Assembly: GCF_017312725.1 (NCBI RefSeq) | Contig: NZ_BOPO01000028.1 | Location: 1 to 64,000, forward strand | DNA: 64,000 nucleotides | Source: Actinocatenispora comari | GTDB taxonomy: Bacteria; Actinomycetota; Actinomycetes; Mycobacteriales; Micromonosporaceae | Reading direction: 5' to 3' | Shown here: positions 33,950 to 49,511 of the stretch, piece after piece | Position numbering within the stretch: position 1 is the first letter of the stretch | How the letters are laid out: each line of letters starts with the position of its first letter | Made by a program: the position numbers and the translations under genes | The notes under the pieces: model-generated | What the model was told of the DNA's origin: nothing | The model's input: the letters and a program-made list of their open reading frames with translations, nothing else | Databases searched by the model: none

Positions 33950-35133
33950 GGACCAGCATCCGCCGCCTGGTGCCGGCGCTGCTCGGCCTGGTGCTGCTGG
34001 CCGGCTGCGGCTCGCAGGGGCTGTCCGGGGTGCAGCTGCCCGGCGGCGCGGGCGGCGACGGCTACCGGTTGACGATCGAGTTCGGCAACGTGCTCGACCT
34101 GGTCCCGCAGGCGGCCGTGAAGAGCAACGACGTGACGGTCGGCAGCGTCCGGTCGGTGCGCCGCAAGGGCTGGCACGCGCAGGTCGAGGTACAGGTCGAC
34201 CGGAACGTCGAGCTGCCGGCCAACGCGGTCGCCTCGATCCGGCAGACCAGCCTGCTGGGTGAGAAGTTCGTCGACCTGGACGCGCCCACCGACAAACCGG
34301 CGACCGGCCGGCTGCGCGCCGGTGCCACCATCCCGCTGTCCCGGACCAGCCGCAACGTCGAGGCCGAGGAGGTACTCGGCGCGATGTCGTTGCTGCTCAA
34401 CGGCGGCAGCCTGGAGAAGCTGAAGACGATCAACGACGAGGTCGCGAAGGTCTTCGACGGCCGGGAGCCCGACGTCCGGGACACGCTGAAGCAGCTGGAC
34501 ACGTTCGTCGGCGGGCTGGACGACCAGAAGAAGCAGATCGTGCGCGCCATCAACGCGCTGAACACGTTCTCCAGCCAGGTCGCGAAGCAGAAGAACACCG
34601 TCGCGAAGGCGGTCGACGCGCTCGATCCCGGGCTGAAGGTGCTGGACGACCAGAAGAAGCAGCTGATCGACATGCTCGCCGCGGTCAAGAAGCTCGGCAC
34701 CGTCGGTACCCGGGTGGTCAAGGAGAGCCGCCAGGACCTGCTGGCGAACCTGAAGTCGCTGCAGCCGACGCTGACCCAGCTGGTGAAGTCCGGCGACAAC
34801 CTGCCGAAGTCGGTCGACCAGCTGCTGACCTACCCGTTCCCGCCGAACGTGGGCGGCGCGATCGTCGGCGACTACGTCAACCTGCACCTGACCGTCGACC
34901 TCAACGTCACCGACATCCTGTCCAACCTGCTGACCAGTACCCCGGTCGGCGACCAGAAGGGCAAGGTCGCCGACCAGAACGGCCCGGTACGGGACCCGAA
35001 CAAGACGGGGTCGAAGTCGACCACCGCCCAGCCCGGGCCGACCGACGACAAGGGCCGCCAGCTGCCGGCGGGCGAGTCGAATCCACGGCAGGGCGACCTG
35101 CTCAGCATCCTGCTGGGAGGGCTGACCGGATGA
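33946..35133 (+). CDS. mceE: MCE family lipoprotein, fifth (MceE/LprK-type)
   Basis: Protein of 395 residues. The N-terminus is a lipoprotein signal (VPALLGLVLLAGCGSQGLSG, lipobox LLAGC), which identifies the MceE position. The MCE domain follows (LTIEFGNVLDLVPQAAVKSNDVTVGSVRSV, SLLGEKFVDLDAPTD). A long helical section and a C-terminal YPFPPNVGGAIVGDYVNLHLTVDL segment are conserved in MceE. The GTG overlaps the mceD stop. Confidence 0.94.
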   Translation: MRTSIRRLVPALLGLVLLAGCGSQGLSGVQLPGGAGGDGYRLTIEFGNVLDLVPQAAVKSNDVTVGSVRSVRRKGWHAQVEVQVDRNVELPANAVASIRQTSLLGEKFVDLDAPTDKPATGRLRAGATIPLSRTSRNVEAEEVLGAMSLLLNGGSLEKLKTINDEVAKVFDGREPDVRDTLKQLDTFVGGLDDQKKQIVRAINALNTFSSQVAKQKNTVAKAVDALDPGLKVLDDQKKQLIDMLAAVKKLGTVGTRVVKESRQDLLANLKSLQPTLTQLVKSGDNLPKSVDQLLTYPFPPNVGGAIVGDYVNLHLTVDLNVTDILSNLLTSTPVGDQKGKVADQNGPVRDPNKTGSKSTTAQPGPTDDKGRQLPAGESNPRQGDLLSILLGGLTG

Positions 35134-36449
35134 CCCCGCGCAGCGTCAAGATCAAGGTGCTGGCCTTCGTACTGGTCAGCGTGCTCGGCATCTGCTACGT
35201 CGCGGTCCGCTACGTCGGGGTCGGCGCCGCGCTGCTGGGCAACACGTACGAGCTGGCCGCCGACTTCACCAACGCCGGCGGCATCTTCACCAACGCCTCG
35301 GTGACCTACCGCGGCAGCCCGATCGGCAAGGTGACCTCGGTCGACCTGACCGCCAAGCAGGTACGGGTGACGATGCGCATCGACCGCGACGTGAAGGTCC
35401 CGCGCGACCTGCGCGCCGTGGTCACCGACCGTTCCGCCGTCGGCGAGCAGTACCTGGACCTGCGCCCGAACACCGCCTCCGGCCCGTACCTGGCGCCCGG
35501 CGACGTGATCCCGGCCAGCGAGACCGGCATCCCGCTGCCCACCGAGACGCTGCTGACCAACCTGGACAAGCTGGTCGGTTCGGTCGACACGAAGGACCTG
35601 CAGGTGGTGGTGAACGAGCTCGGCGCGGCGTTCCAGGGCAGCGAGGGGTCGCTGCAGCAGATCATCGACTCCAGCGACAAGATCCTCGCCACCGCCAACC
35701 AGGACCTGCCGCAGACCGTGAAGCTGCTGCAGGACGGCCAGACGGTGCTCACCACGCAGCAGGCCAGCGCGGCCGAGATCCGCCGCTGGGCCAAGGGGCT
35801 CGCCGACCTGACCCACACCCTGCGCACCTCCGACGCCGACCTGCGTAAGGTGATCGCGAACGCGCCACCCGCGGCCAAGCAGGTCTCCGGCCTGCTGCGC
35901 GACGTCGACCCGAACATCGGGATGCTGCTCGGCAACCTGATCACCGTCGGCGGCATCGCCACCCGCCGGCTGCCCGGCATCAAACAGATCCTGGTGGTGT
36001 ACCCGCTGGACATCGCCGGCGGTTTCACCGTGACGCCCGGCGACGGTACCGCCCACTTCGGGCTGGTGCTCGACGTCGACGATCCGGCCCCCTGCCAGTA
36101 CATTCGCACCGGTGTGAAGGCGGCCTGCACCGACTCGGAGCGGGCCGGCGGCTCGGAGGTACGCGGCAGCCAGAACGCACCGCGGCCCACCGGCCCGGAA
36201 ATCACCCCGGTACCCGAAGGGTCCGGCGCGCTGCCGCCCGGCAGCTCGACGTCCGGTTCGACCGGCGGGGGGTCCGTCGACGGCGCCACCACCAAGCCCG
36301 GCGCCGACCTCGCCGGGTACGACCCGTCGACCGGGCTGGTGCTCGGCCCGGACGGGCAGCCACTACAGTTCGGCGGCACCGGCGGCCAGTACCAGTTGGC
36401 CGGCGACCAGTCCTGGAAGCAACTGCTGCTCACCGGGCTGGAACCGTGA
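35130..36449 (+). CDS. mceF: MCE family protein, sixth (MceF-type)
   Basis: Protein of 439 residues; ATG overlaps the mceE stop (ATGA). Anchor helix (KVLAFVLVSVLGICYVAVRY), MCE domain (LAADFTNAGGIFTNASVTYRGSPIGKVTSV, AVGEQYLDLRPNT), the GIPLPTETLLTNLDKLVGSVD motif, and a C-terminal Gly/Ser/Thr-rich tail ending YDPSTGLVLGPDGQPLQFGG, as in MceF proteins. Confidence 0.92.
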   Translation: MTPRSVKIKVLAFVLVSVLGICYVAVRYVGVGAALLGNTYELAADFTNAGGIFTNASVTYRGSPIGKVTSVDLTAKQVRVTMRIDRDVKVPRDLRAVVTDRSAVGEQYLDLRPNTASGPYLAPGDVIPASETGIPLPTETLLTNLDKLVGSVDTKDLQVVVNELGAAFQGSEGSLQQIIDSSDKILATANQDLPQTVKLLQDGQTVLTTQQASAAEIRRWAKGLADLTHTLRTSDADLRKVIANAPPAAKQVSGLLRDVDPNIGMLLGNLITVGGIATRRLPGIKQILVVYPLDIAGGFTVTPGDGTAHFGLVLDVDDPAPCQYIRTGVKAACTDSERAGGSEVRGSQNAPRPTGPEITPVPEGSGALPPGSSTSGSTGGGSVDGATTKPGADLAGYDPSTGLVLGPDGQPLQFGGTGGQYQLAGDQSWKQLLLTGLEP

Positions 36450-36471
36450 TCGGAACGGAGCGCACCACGCG

Positions 36472-37257
36472 ATGAGCAAGGCCTCGACGTCGACGAAGTC
36501 GGCCAGCCGGGACGCGCCGACCAGCTCGGCCGCCCGGGGCAGGAAGTCCAACTCCGGATCCAGGCGCGGCTCGGCCAAGGGCAAGCCTGCGGACGAGACC
36601 GGGACCGCCACCGCGGAGTCGACCACGGCGAAGTCGGCGGAACCGGCCGAGCGGGACACGAACGCGACGAAGCGGGGCTCGAAGCGCGGGCCGGAGGAGC
36701 CCACCAGCTCCGCCGCGGACGGCCGGCGGAAGCCGTGGCAGCCGGTCACCGGTGCGTTCGGGCGCGGCTGGCGGTCGCTCGTCGCGACCCGGGTCGCGGT
36801 CGTCGTCCTCGCGGTGATCCTCGCCGGGGCGCTCGGCGCCGGTGGCTACGCCGGCTGGAAGCACTACCAGCACCGCCAGGACGAGCAGGCCCGCAATGCG
36901 GCGGTGTCGGCGGCGAAGACCACGGTCAGCAACTTCATGAGCATCAGCACCAAGACCGTCGACCACGACCTGAACCGGGTGCTGGCCGGCGCCACCGGCG
37001 ACTTCAAGACCCAGTTCAAGAACGGCATGGGGCAGACGAAGACCGCGGTGGTGGAGAACAAGGTCACCGCGAAGGCGCACGTACTGTGGGCCGGCGTCGT
37101 CTCCAGCAAGCGCCGCTCGGCGACCGTACTGGTGGCGATGGACGCCACCGTCAGGAACACCAACGCGCCCAAGGGCCGGCTCGCGCACTACCGGGTCAAG
37201 GTGACCATGGCCGAGCAGAACGGCAAATGGCTGGTGTCGGAGCTCCAGTTCGTCTGA
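36472..37257 (+). CDS. Mce-associated membrane protein 1
   Basis: Protein of 261 residues with a long basic, Ser/Lys-rich cytoplasmic tail (about 1-100), one membrane helix (VAVVVLAVILAGALGAGGYAGW), and a small outer NTF2-like domain (AAKTTVSNFMSISTKTVDHDLNRVLAGATGDFKTQF, ending EQNGKWLVSELQFV). This is the standard plan of Mas proteins encoded behind mce genes, thought to stabilise the transporter. Confidence 0.88.
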   Translation: MSKASTSTKSASRDAPTSSAARGRKSNSGSRRGSAKGKPADETGTATAESTTAKSAEPAERDTNATKRGSKRGPEEPTSSAADGRRKPWQPVTGAFGRGWRSLVATRVAVVVLAVILAGALGAGGYAGWKHYQHRQDEQARNAAVSAAKTTVSNFMSISTKTVDHDLNRVLAGATGDFKTQFKNGMGQTKTAVVENKVTAKAHVLWAGVVSSKRRSATVLVAMDATVRNTNAPKGRLAHYRVKVTMAEQNGKWLVSELQFV

Positions 37258-37290
37258 TCAACCGCTGCACGCTACGGAGGAAGTCCCGCG

Positions 37291-38481
37291 ATGGCCCGTT
37301 TCATCCCACGGACGCTGCGCGGCCAGATGCCGGCCAAGGACGGCACCCCGCGCCGCCCGACCCGCCGCCGGCCCGGTACGCCCCGTAGCCAGTCGCCCCG
37401 TACCACCGACGACCAGCGGTACGACGAGCTCCCGGCCGCGGACCACGCCGAGCGGCCCGCCGCCGATCCGTCGACCGACGAGCCACGCACTGGTGCGCCG
37501 TCGACCGACGACGAGTCGTTCCCGCCCGGCCCGATCGCCGTCGAGCCCAGCGCCCCCGAGCCCAGCGACCCCGCGCCCGGTGACCCCGAGCCCGGTCGGT
37601 CCGCGGACGCCTACTCCGGCGCGGCCGAGCCGGGGCAGAGCAGGTCGAACGGCGACGGGTCCGGTCGGCCCGACGGGGGGCGTCGGCCCAGCCCCCGCCC
37701 ACGGTCGGGCCGGGCCGCGACGGCCGGGAAGGACGCGGCCGCGGACCGGACGACCCGGCGCCGGCCGTCCCCGCGGCCCACGCCGGCCCGGACGTCCGAC
37801 GACCCGGACCGGGAGACCGACGCCGACGAGGCGACGTCGGCACGGTCCGAGAAGGCGAAGCCGAGCCGGCCGCCGGTGAAGGCGCCGGCGCGGCCCAGCT
37901 CCGGCAGTCGTGGCGGGAAGAAGCAGAGTCGCGGCAAGCCGGGCAGGTCCGGCAAGTCCGGCAAGGCGGCGCTGGCCCGTCGCCGCCGGGCCGAACGCTC
38001 GCTCAAGCGCACCCATCGGGCCGTTGCGATCCTCGGCCTGCTCGCGGTGCTCGCGCTCGCCGCCGGCGGCGGCGCCTGGTGGCTGCACCTGCGGGACGAC
38101 GCCGTCGGCCAGGCCCGCGACGACGCGGTCTCCGCCGCCCAGGCCGCCGCACCGGCACTGCTCTCGTACGACTACCGGACGTTCGACGCGAGCGTGCGGC
38201 GGGCGAAGCCGTACCTGGGTGGCAGCTTCGCGAAGAAGTACGCCAAGACGACGGCGTCGCTGAAGCACTACGCGGTGAAGCAGAAGGCGATCCTCACCGC
38301 ACGGGTGTCCGCCACCAGCGTGGTGTCCGCCCAGGCCGACGAGGTCGTGCTGCTGCTCTACGTCGATCAGTACAAGCAGAACACCACGATCACCGGCCAG
38401 AAGGTCGACCAGAACCGGGTGGTGCTGACCATGACCCCGATCGCCGGCAAGTGGAAGGTGACGAAGGTCACGGCGATCTGA
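37291..38481 (+). CDS. Mce-associated membrane protein 2
   Basis: Protein of 396 residues, same plan as its neighbour: a very long disordered Pro/Arg/Asp-rich tail (about 1-235), a membrane helix (AVAILGLLAVLALAAGGGAWWLHL), and an NTF2-like domain (RDDAVSAAQAAAPALLSYDYRTFDASVRRAKPYLGGSF, ending MTPIAGKWKVTKVTAI). ATG follows GGAGGAAG. The 235-residue tail contains KKQSRGKPGRSGKSGKAA. Last gene of the Mce cluster. Confidence 0.87.
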   Translation: MARFIPRTLRGQMPAKDGTPRRPTRRRPGTPRSQSPRTTDDQRYDELPAADHAERPAADPSTDEPRTGAPSTDDESFPPGPIAVEPSAPEPSDPAPGDPEPGRSADAYSGAAEPGQSRSNGDGSGRPDGGRRPSPRPRSGRAATAGKDAAADRTTRRRPSPRPTPARTSDDPDRETDADEATSARSEKAKPSRPPVKAPARPSSGSRGGKKQSRGKPGRSGKSGKAALARRRRAERSLKRTHRAVAILGLLAVLALAAGGGAWWLHLRDDAVGQARDDAVSAAQAAAPALLSYDYRTFDASVRRAKPYLGGSFAKKYAKTTASLKHYAVKQKAILTARVSATSVVSAQADEVVLLLYVDQYKQNTTITGQKVDQNRVVLTMTPIAGKWKVTKVTAI

Positions 38482-38736
38482 CGGCGAGTCCGAGCCCCAT
38501 CGGGGTAGGAGTCGTGGTTGCAGTCGGCTTTCGCCGCTCTACCGACGGTTGTCTGGTTCGGTGATTCGGGTTTCCGGGCATGTTGACCGCGTGCCAGCCC
38601 TTGACGACCCAGTGGTATCCGGGCACGCTGATCCCTAGCTGCCTCTGCATCGCGCGGAAGCCGGCCGAACGAGAGTTGGTGTTGTGCTCGGAGGCGTCTC
38701 CTCCAGGGCGCGGTTGGCGCCGGCCACGGCCTGGCC
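38482..38736 (-). other. Gap between the Mce cluster and the rpoB promoter; possible gene remnant
   Basis: No intact gene. On the minus strand, a frame from about 38700 down to 38468 has strong G/C at third positions and reads [20 protein letters not shown], then VVKGWHAVNMPGNPN, before turning to low-quality sequence. I do not recognise it. It could be the tail of a decayed gene or a short unknown ORF (ATG at 38650). Confidence 0.25.
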
Positions 38737-38765
38737 TGGACAGCGGTGGGCCGTTCGGCTACACT
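38737..38765 (+). promoter_or_regulatory. Promoter of rpoB-rpoC
   Basis: TGGACA (38737-38742) and TACACT (38760-38765) with an ideal 17-base spacer. The resulting leader is about 140 bases and contains a small hairpin GACCC-TGTCTTG-GGGTC (38815-38831). Confidence 0.75.
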
Positions 38766-38910
38766 GCTAGTTTGCGCTGCCTTCCAACATCGAGCTCGCC
38801 GAAATTGTCTGATTGACCCTGTCTTGGGGTCCTGTTTGGGCGGTTTTTGGGGAGTCGTTTGGGGTGCGCGCGAAACGGCCGTCGCTGACAGGTCCTCGGA
38901 AGGACGCATC

Positions 38911-42339
<3,429 letters not shown>

Positions 42340-42451
42340 GTGGTTGTACCGGGGCGCTGCGGCGCCCCGGTACCCCGACGACAGCGGCCGATACCACCGG
42401 CCGGGCGGCGTGCACACCGTCCGGCCACAACCCAAAGGGGACTGACCACAA

Positions 42452-46342
<3,891 letters not shown>

Positions 46343-46383
46343 CCCGGCGCCGGCGACTTCGGTCGCCGGCCAGCACAGCGATT

Positions 46384-46419
46384 GCGGGCCGTCGGTACCT
46401 TCGGGTGCCGGCGGCCCGC
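46384..46419 (+). terminator. UUCG-capped terminator after rpoC
   Basis: A 16-bp stem: GCGGGCCGTCGGTACC pairs with GGTGCCGGCGGCCCGC (two wobble pairs) around a TTCG tetraloop closed by C-G. Followed by GCCGTTTCC. Confidence 0.88.
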
Positions 46420-46464
46420 GCCGTTTCCGCCGGCATCCGGCCCCGGCTCGGCTGACCTCGGCTC

Positions 46465-46548
46465 GGCTCGGCTCTGCCTCGGCTCGGCGGGCCTCGGCCG
46501 GGCCCTGGCTCGGCACTGCCTCGGCTCGGCCGGCCTCGGCCTGGCCCG
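46465..46548 (+). repeat. 42-bp CTCGG-rich tandem repeat
   Basis: Two adjacent 42-bp units begin GGCTCGGCTCTGCCTCGG (46465) and GGCTCGGCACTGCCTCGG (46507) and differ at only a few positions. Both are themselves made of the pentamer CTCGG, which also flanks them. Confidence 0.8.
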
Positions 46549-46668
46549 GCTCGGCTGGCCGCGGCTCGGCCCGCGCCGGTTGCTGGGAGCCGCTCAGGTT
46601 CGCCGGGTAGCGTTGGGCGACACGGGTGCGGCCGGATTCACCCCGGCCGATCAGACAGGGGGCTTCGG

Positions 46669-47052
46669 TTGATTCCAGCAGGTGGTCCGGCGCCGGTGGG
46701 CGCCGATCCGACCGCCGCGCGCCGGCACCCGCAGGACCCCGATCCGACCAGGTCGACCAAGGCGATCGCAGTGGTCTGGCTGGCGGCGGTCGGGCTGCTG
46801 TTCTCACCGGTGGTCGCCGGTGCGCTGCCGGCCGGCTTCGCACTGCTGCTGGCCCGCAGTACCGAGGCCGAGATGCGTGCCTCGGGCGGTTTCCTCACCG
46901 GGGTGGCACCACTGCGCGTCGGTACCCGGTTGGCCCGGCTGGCGTTGCTGGTGGCGGTCGCGGTGATCGTGGTCGGGATCGTCTTCGCGATCTTCCAGTT
47001 CGGCGGCTCCGACGGTGGCGCCGGCGTCCGGTACGGCCCGGATGTGAACTGA
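46669..47052 (+). CDS. Small two-helix membrane protein, unknown function
   Basis: Protein of 127 residues, TTG start after CAGGGGGC. Pro/Arg-rich N-terminus (about 1-30), a membrane helix (AIAVVWLAAVGLLFSPVVAGALPAGFALLL), a short basic-acid loop (ARSTEAEMRASGGFLTGVAPL), a second helix (LALLVAVAVIVVGIVFAIFQF), and a Gly-rich end. Not a recognised family; codon bias supports coding. Placed 44 bases before a DUF4190-like membrane gene, with which it is probably co-transcribed. Confidence 0.7.
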   Translation: MIPAGGPAPVGADPTAARRHPQDPDPTRSTKAIAVVWLAAVGLLFSPVVAGALPAGFALLLARSTEAEMRASGGFLTGVAPLRVGTRLARLALLVAVAVIVVGIVFAIFQFGGSDGGAGVRYGPDVN

Positions 47053-47096
47053 CTTCGTAGTGTTGCCGCGTCACCATCGTTCCAGGAAGGACTCGC

Positions 47097-48011
47097 ATGA
47101 GCGACCAGTCCGGGCACGGCGACCGCCCCGCCGCTCCGCCGGATCCCGGCTACCTGATCCCCTCCGACGCCGATCGTGGCGTCGATGCGTCGAACGTGCC
47201 GCCGCCGCGGCCGCCGGCACCCGAGCCACCGGCAGCGCCGGCCAGTGGCCCCGCCTTCACCCTGCCGTCGGCCGAGCCGGAGTCGCCGGTCAGCTCCCCG
47301 CCGCCGCGGCATCCGGCCGCCGACGAGCCGGCGACCTCGCCCGGGGGGTACGGCGCCGGGGCGACCTCGGGTGCCGGGTCGTACGCGCAGTCCGGCTCGC
47401 CGGCGCCGGGTGACTACGCGCCGGACGCCCAGGCCAGCGCGCCGGCCGCGTACGGGCAGCCGTCCGCCCCGGCGTACGGGCAGCCCGCGGCGCCCGGATA
47501 CCCCCGGCCGGCCGCGCCGCAGCCCCCGCCGTACGGGCAGCCGCAGCCGCCGGGTTACCCGCCGGCCGGCGGGTACGGCGCGCCACCGGCGCCGGGCGGC
47601 TACGGCGCACCACAACCGGTCGGCTACGGTGCGCCGCCGCAGCCGGGGCTGCCGCCGGCCGGGTACGCGGTGCCGGCGCCGACCCCGCAGTACGGCGTGA
47701 TGCTGCCGGCGAGCAAGCCGCCGAACTCCGGCCTGGCGGTCGGTGCGATGGTGGCGGGCATCGCCGGCTGCGCGATCGCGATCGGCGGCTTCTGCTCGTT
47801 GATCATCAGCATTCCGGCGATCCTGGCCGGCGTGGCCGGCCTGGTGATGGGGATCATCGCGCGCAAGAGCCTGACCACCACGTCCGGCGCGGCTGACCAG
47901 AGTGGCGCCGGGATGGCCCTGGCCGGCATCATCTGCGGGGCGATCGGTGCCGGTCTCGGCGTGATCGGCCTGATCATCCAGGTGATCGTGCTGGTGGCGT
48001 ACGCCACCTGA
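47097..48011 (+). CDS. DUF4190-like membrane protein with Pro/Gly/Tyr-rich tail
   Basis: Protein of 304 residues, ATG after AGGAAGG. The first 200 residues are disordered and rich in Pro, Gly, Tyr and Ala, with YGQP, YGAP and PGYP repeats. Two hydrophobic helices follow (LAVGAMVAGIAGCAIAIGGF and the last 25 residues), flanking GLVMGIIARKSL, the typical DUF4190 arrangement. The role is unknown; such proteins are common and abundant in actinomycetes. It ends before the str operon promoter. Confidence 0.82.
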   Translation: MSDQSGHGDRPAAPPDPGYLIPSDADRGVDASNVPPPRPPAPEPPAAPASGPAFTLPSAEPESPVSSPPPRHPAADEPATSPGGYGAGATSGAGSYAQSGSPAPGDYAPDAQASAPAAYGQPSAPAYGQPAAPGYPRPAAPQPPPYGQPQPPGYPPAGGYGAPPAPGGYGAPQPVGYGAPPQPGLPPAGYAVPAPTPQYGVMLPASKPPNSGLAVGAMVAGIAGCAIAIGGFCSLIISIPAILAGVAGLVMGIIARKSLTTTSGAADQSGAGMALAGIICGAIGAGLGVIGLIIQVIVLVAYAT

Positions 48012-48144
48012 GCCCGGGAGGCGAGCCAGATCACGAAGTTTCCGGGCCGGCGCCGGCGGCGTCCGCCCAGCCGGTAGGCTGACAAGCCACAACAGATGAC
48101 GTCGGGCGTCGGCCCAGGCGCGTGGCCGAGATGGCACCCCCGTT

Positions 48145-48173
48145 TTGACCCTGGTCCAGATGGTGGGTACTCT
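48145..48173 (+). promoter_or_regulatory. Promoter of the str operon
   Basis: TTGACC (48145-48150) and TACTCT (48168-48173) with a 17-base spacer, the strongest-looking promoter in the window. Confidence 0.8.
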
Positions 48174-48302
48174 TGGTCTTCGTGCCTGGGCACTGCCTGG
48201 GCTCGTCGCGTGTGCGTCCGTGGTTGGCGTGGTTGCCTCGCCGACCTGTCGGGGCTGATCGGGCCCGACCAACCGGCTCGCCACACCGCGACGTGCGGCA
48301 AG

Positions 48303-48352
48303 ACTGTGTCAAGTGAATGTGCAGTGCACTGCGTCAAGCGATTGTGCAGTGC
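48303..48352 (+). repeat. 25-bp tandem repeat in the str leader
   Basis: ACTGTGTCAAGTGAATGTGC at 48303 and ACTGCGTCAAGCGATTGTGC at 48328 start two adjacent 25-base units, each ending in AGTGC, with three mismatches in total. Their junction contains the perfect 12-bp palindrome GCAGTGCACTGC (48321-48332). Confidence 0.85.
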
Positions 48353-48366
48353 GTCGGTTCGCGAGC

Positions 48367-48393
48367 GGGCGACACGCCCGACCGCGGGGGTCG
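48367..48393 (+). promoter_or_regulatory. Shared 27-base leader element, copy 1 (str operon)
   Basis: Identical over 27 bases to 53250-53276. It consists of GGCGACACG followed by C and a hairpin CCGACC-GCGGG-GGTCGG (stem 48377-48382 with 48388-48393). It lies about 220 bases before rpsL, within the presumed transcript. Confidence 0.75.
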
Positions 48394-48613
48394 GTCCACC
48401 GGCCGCCGATCTGCGCATCCGCCGGCGGGGGCCATCGGCGCCTGCTCGGCGCCCCGGGCTCGACACGGGCTCACCAGGCACGACACCCCGGAAATGGCAA
48501 CACGCACGACCTTGAAGACTGCACCACGGTCTTCGAGACCGCATGACCCTGAAGACTCCGATCACTTTCACGATTGGCCCGGCCAGCGATGGCCGAAGGG
48601 AGCGAAAGACCCG

Positions 48614-48988
48614 GTGCCCACGATCCAGCAGCTGGTCCGCAAGGGACGTCAGGCGAAGACCAGCAAGACCAAGACGCCGGCGCTGAACGGCAGCCCGCAG
48701 CGGCGCGGCGTGTGCACGCGTGTGTTCACGACCACGCCGAAGAAGCCGAACTCCGCACTGCGGAAGGTGGCGCGCGTCAAGCTGTCCAGCGGCATCGAGG
48801 TGACCGCCTACATCCCGGGCGTCGGCCACAACCTGCAGGAGCACTCGATCGTGCTCGTGCGCGGTGGCCGCGTGAAGGACCTGCCGGGTGTTCGGTACAA
48901 GATCATCCGCGGGTCGCTCGACACCCAGGGCGTGCGCAACCGCAAGCAGGCGCGCAGTCGTTACGGCGCGAAGAGGGAGAAGAGCTGA
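48614..48988 (+). CDS. rpsL: 30S ribosomal protein S12
   Basis: Decoding-centre protein of 124 residues, GTG start ([13 protein letters not shown]). The streptomycin-determining lysines in [13 protein letters not shown] and [13 protein letters not shown] are wild type. AAGGGAG lies 14 bases ahead of the start, a bit far. First gene of the str operon, followed at 1 base by rpsG. Confidence 0.98.
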   Translation: MPTIQQLVRKGRQAKTSKTKTPALNGSPQRRGVCTRVFTTTPKKPNSALRKVARVKLSSGIEVTAYIPGVGHNLQEHSIVLVRGGRVKDLPGVRYKIIRGSLDTQGVRNRKQARSRYGAKREKS

Positions 48989-48989
48989 C

Positions 48990-49460
48990 ATGCCGCGCAA
49001 GGGACCCGCGCCACGTCGTCCGCTGACCCCGGACCCGGTCTACAGCTCGGTGCTCGTCACCCAGCTGGTCAACAAGTTGCTCATCTCGGGCAAGCGTCAG
49101 CTGGCCGAGCGACTTGTCTACGGCGCGCTGGAAGGCGCCCGGGAGAAGTCCGGTACCGACCCGGTGGTCACGCTCAAGCGTGCGCTGGACAACGTCAAGC
49201 CCAGCCTGGAGGTCCGCAGCCGCCGTGTCGGTGGCGCGACGTACCAGGTGCCGGTCGAGGTGCGCCCGCAGCGCGCCACCACCCTGGGCCTGCGCTGGCT
49301 GATCCAGTACTCCCGCGCCCGGCGCGAGAAGACCATGACCGAGCGGCTCATGAACGAGCTGCTCGACGCCAGCAACGGGCTGGGTGCCGCGGTCAAGCGC
49401 CGCGAGGACACCCACAAGATGGCCGAGTCGAACCGCGCGTTCGCGCACTACCGCTGGTAG
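48990..49460 (+). CDS. rpsG: 30S ribosomal protein S7
   Basis: Head-domain primary 16S rRNA binder, 156 residues: [20 protein letters not shown] to [11 protein letters not shown], with [22 protein letters not shown] after GGGAGAAGAGCTGAC. Complete and of normal length. Confidence 0.98.
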   Translation: MPRKGPAPRRPLTPDPVYSSVLVTQLVNKLLISGKRQLAERLVYGALEGAREKSGTDPVVTLKRALDNVKPSLEVRSRRVGGATYQVPVEVRPQRATTLGLRWLIQYSRARREKTMTERLMNELLDASNGLGAAVKRREDTHKMAESNRAFAHYRW

Positions 49461-49511
49461 TGCTCCGCCCGGTCCGCGACACGTGGCGGCCGAACCGCAA
49501 CGGAGGTAGCA

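Larger units (their letters stand above)
46343..46668 (+). other. Gap after rpoC: terminator and CTCGG minisatellite
   Basis: 326 bases with no credible gene. The rpoC terminator occupies 46384-46419. From about 46436 to 46580 the sequence is low-complexity, built of CTCGG words, with a 42-bp repeat described separately. The start region of the next gene follows from about 46600. Confidence 0.7.
48012..48613 (+). other. Gap before rpsL: promoter and a leader of about 435 bases
   Basis: 602 bases with no protein gene. The str promoter lies at 48145-48173. The presumed transcript then runs some 430 bases to rpsL. It contains a 25-bp tandem repeat (48303-48352), the 27-base hairpin element shared with the S10 leader (48367-48393), and A-rich sequence just before rpsL. 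Such a long leader suggests regulation at RNA level. Confidence 0.65.

Noticed and set aside
46382-46672. Open frame over the CTCGG repeat after rpoC
   Set aside because: It is only the translation of the pentamer repeat and the terminator hairpin.
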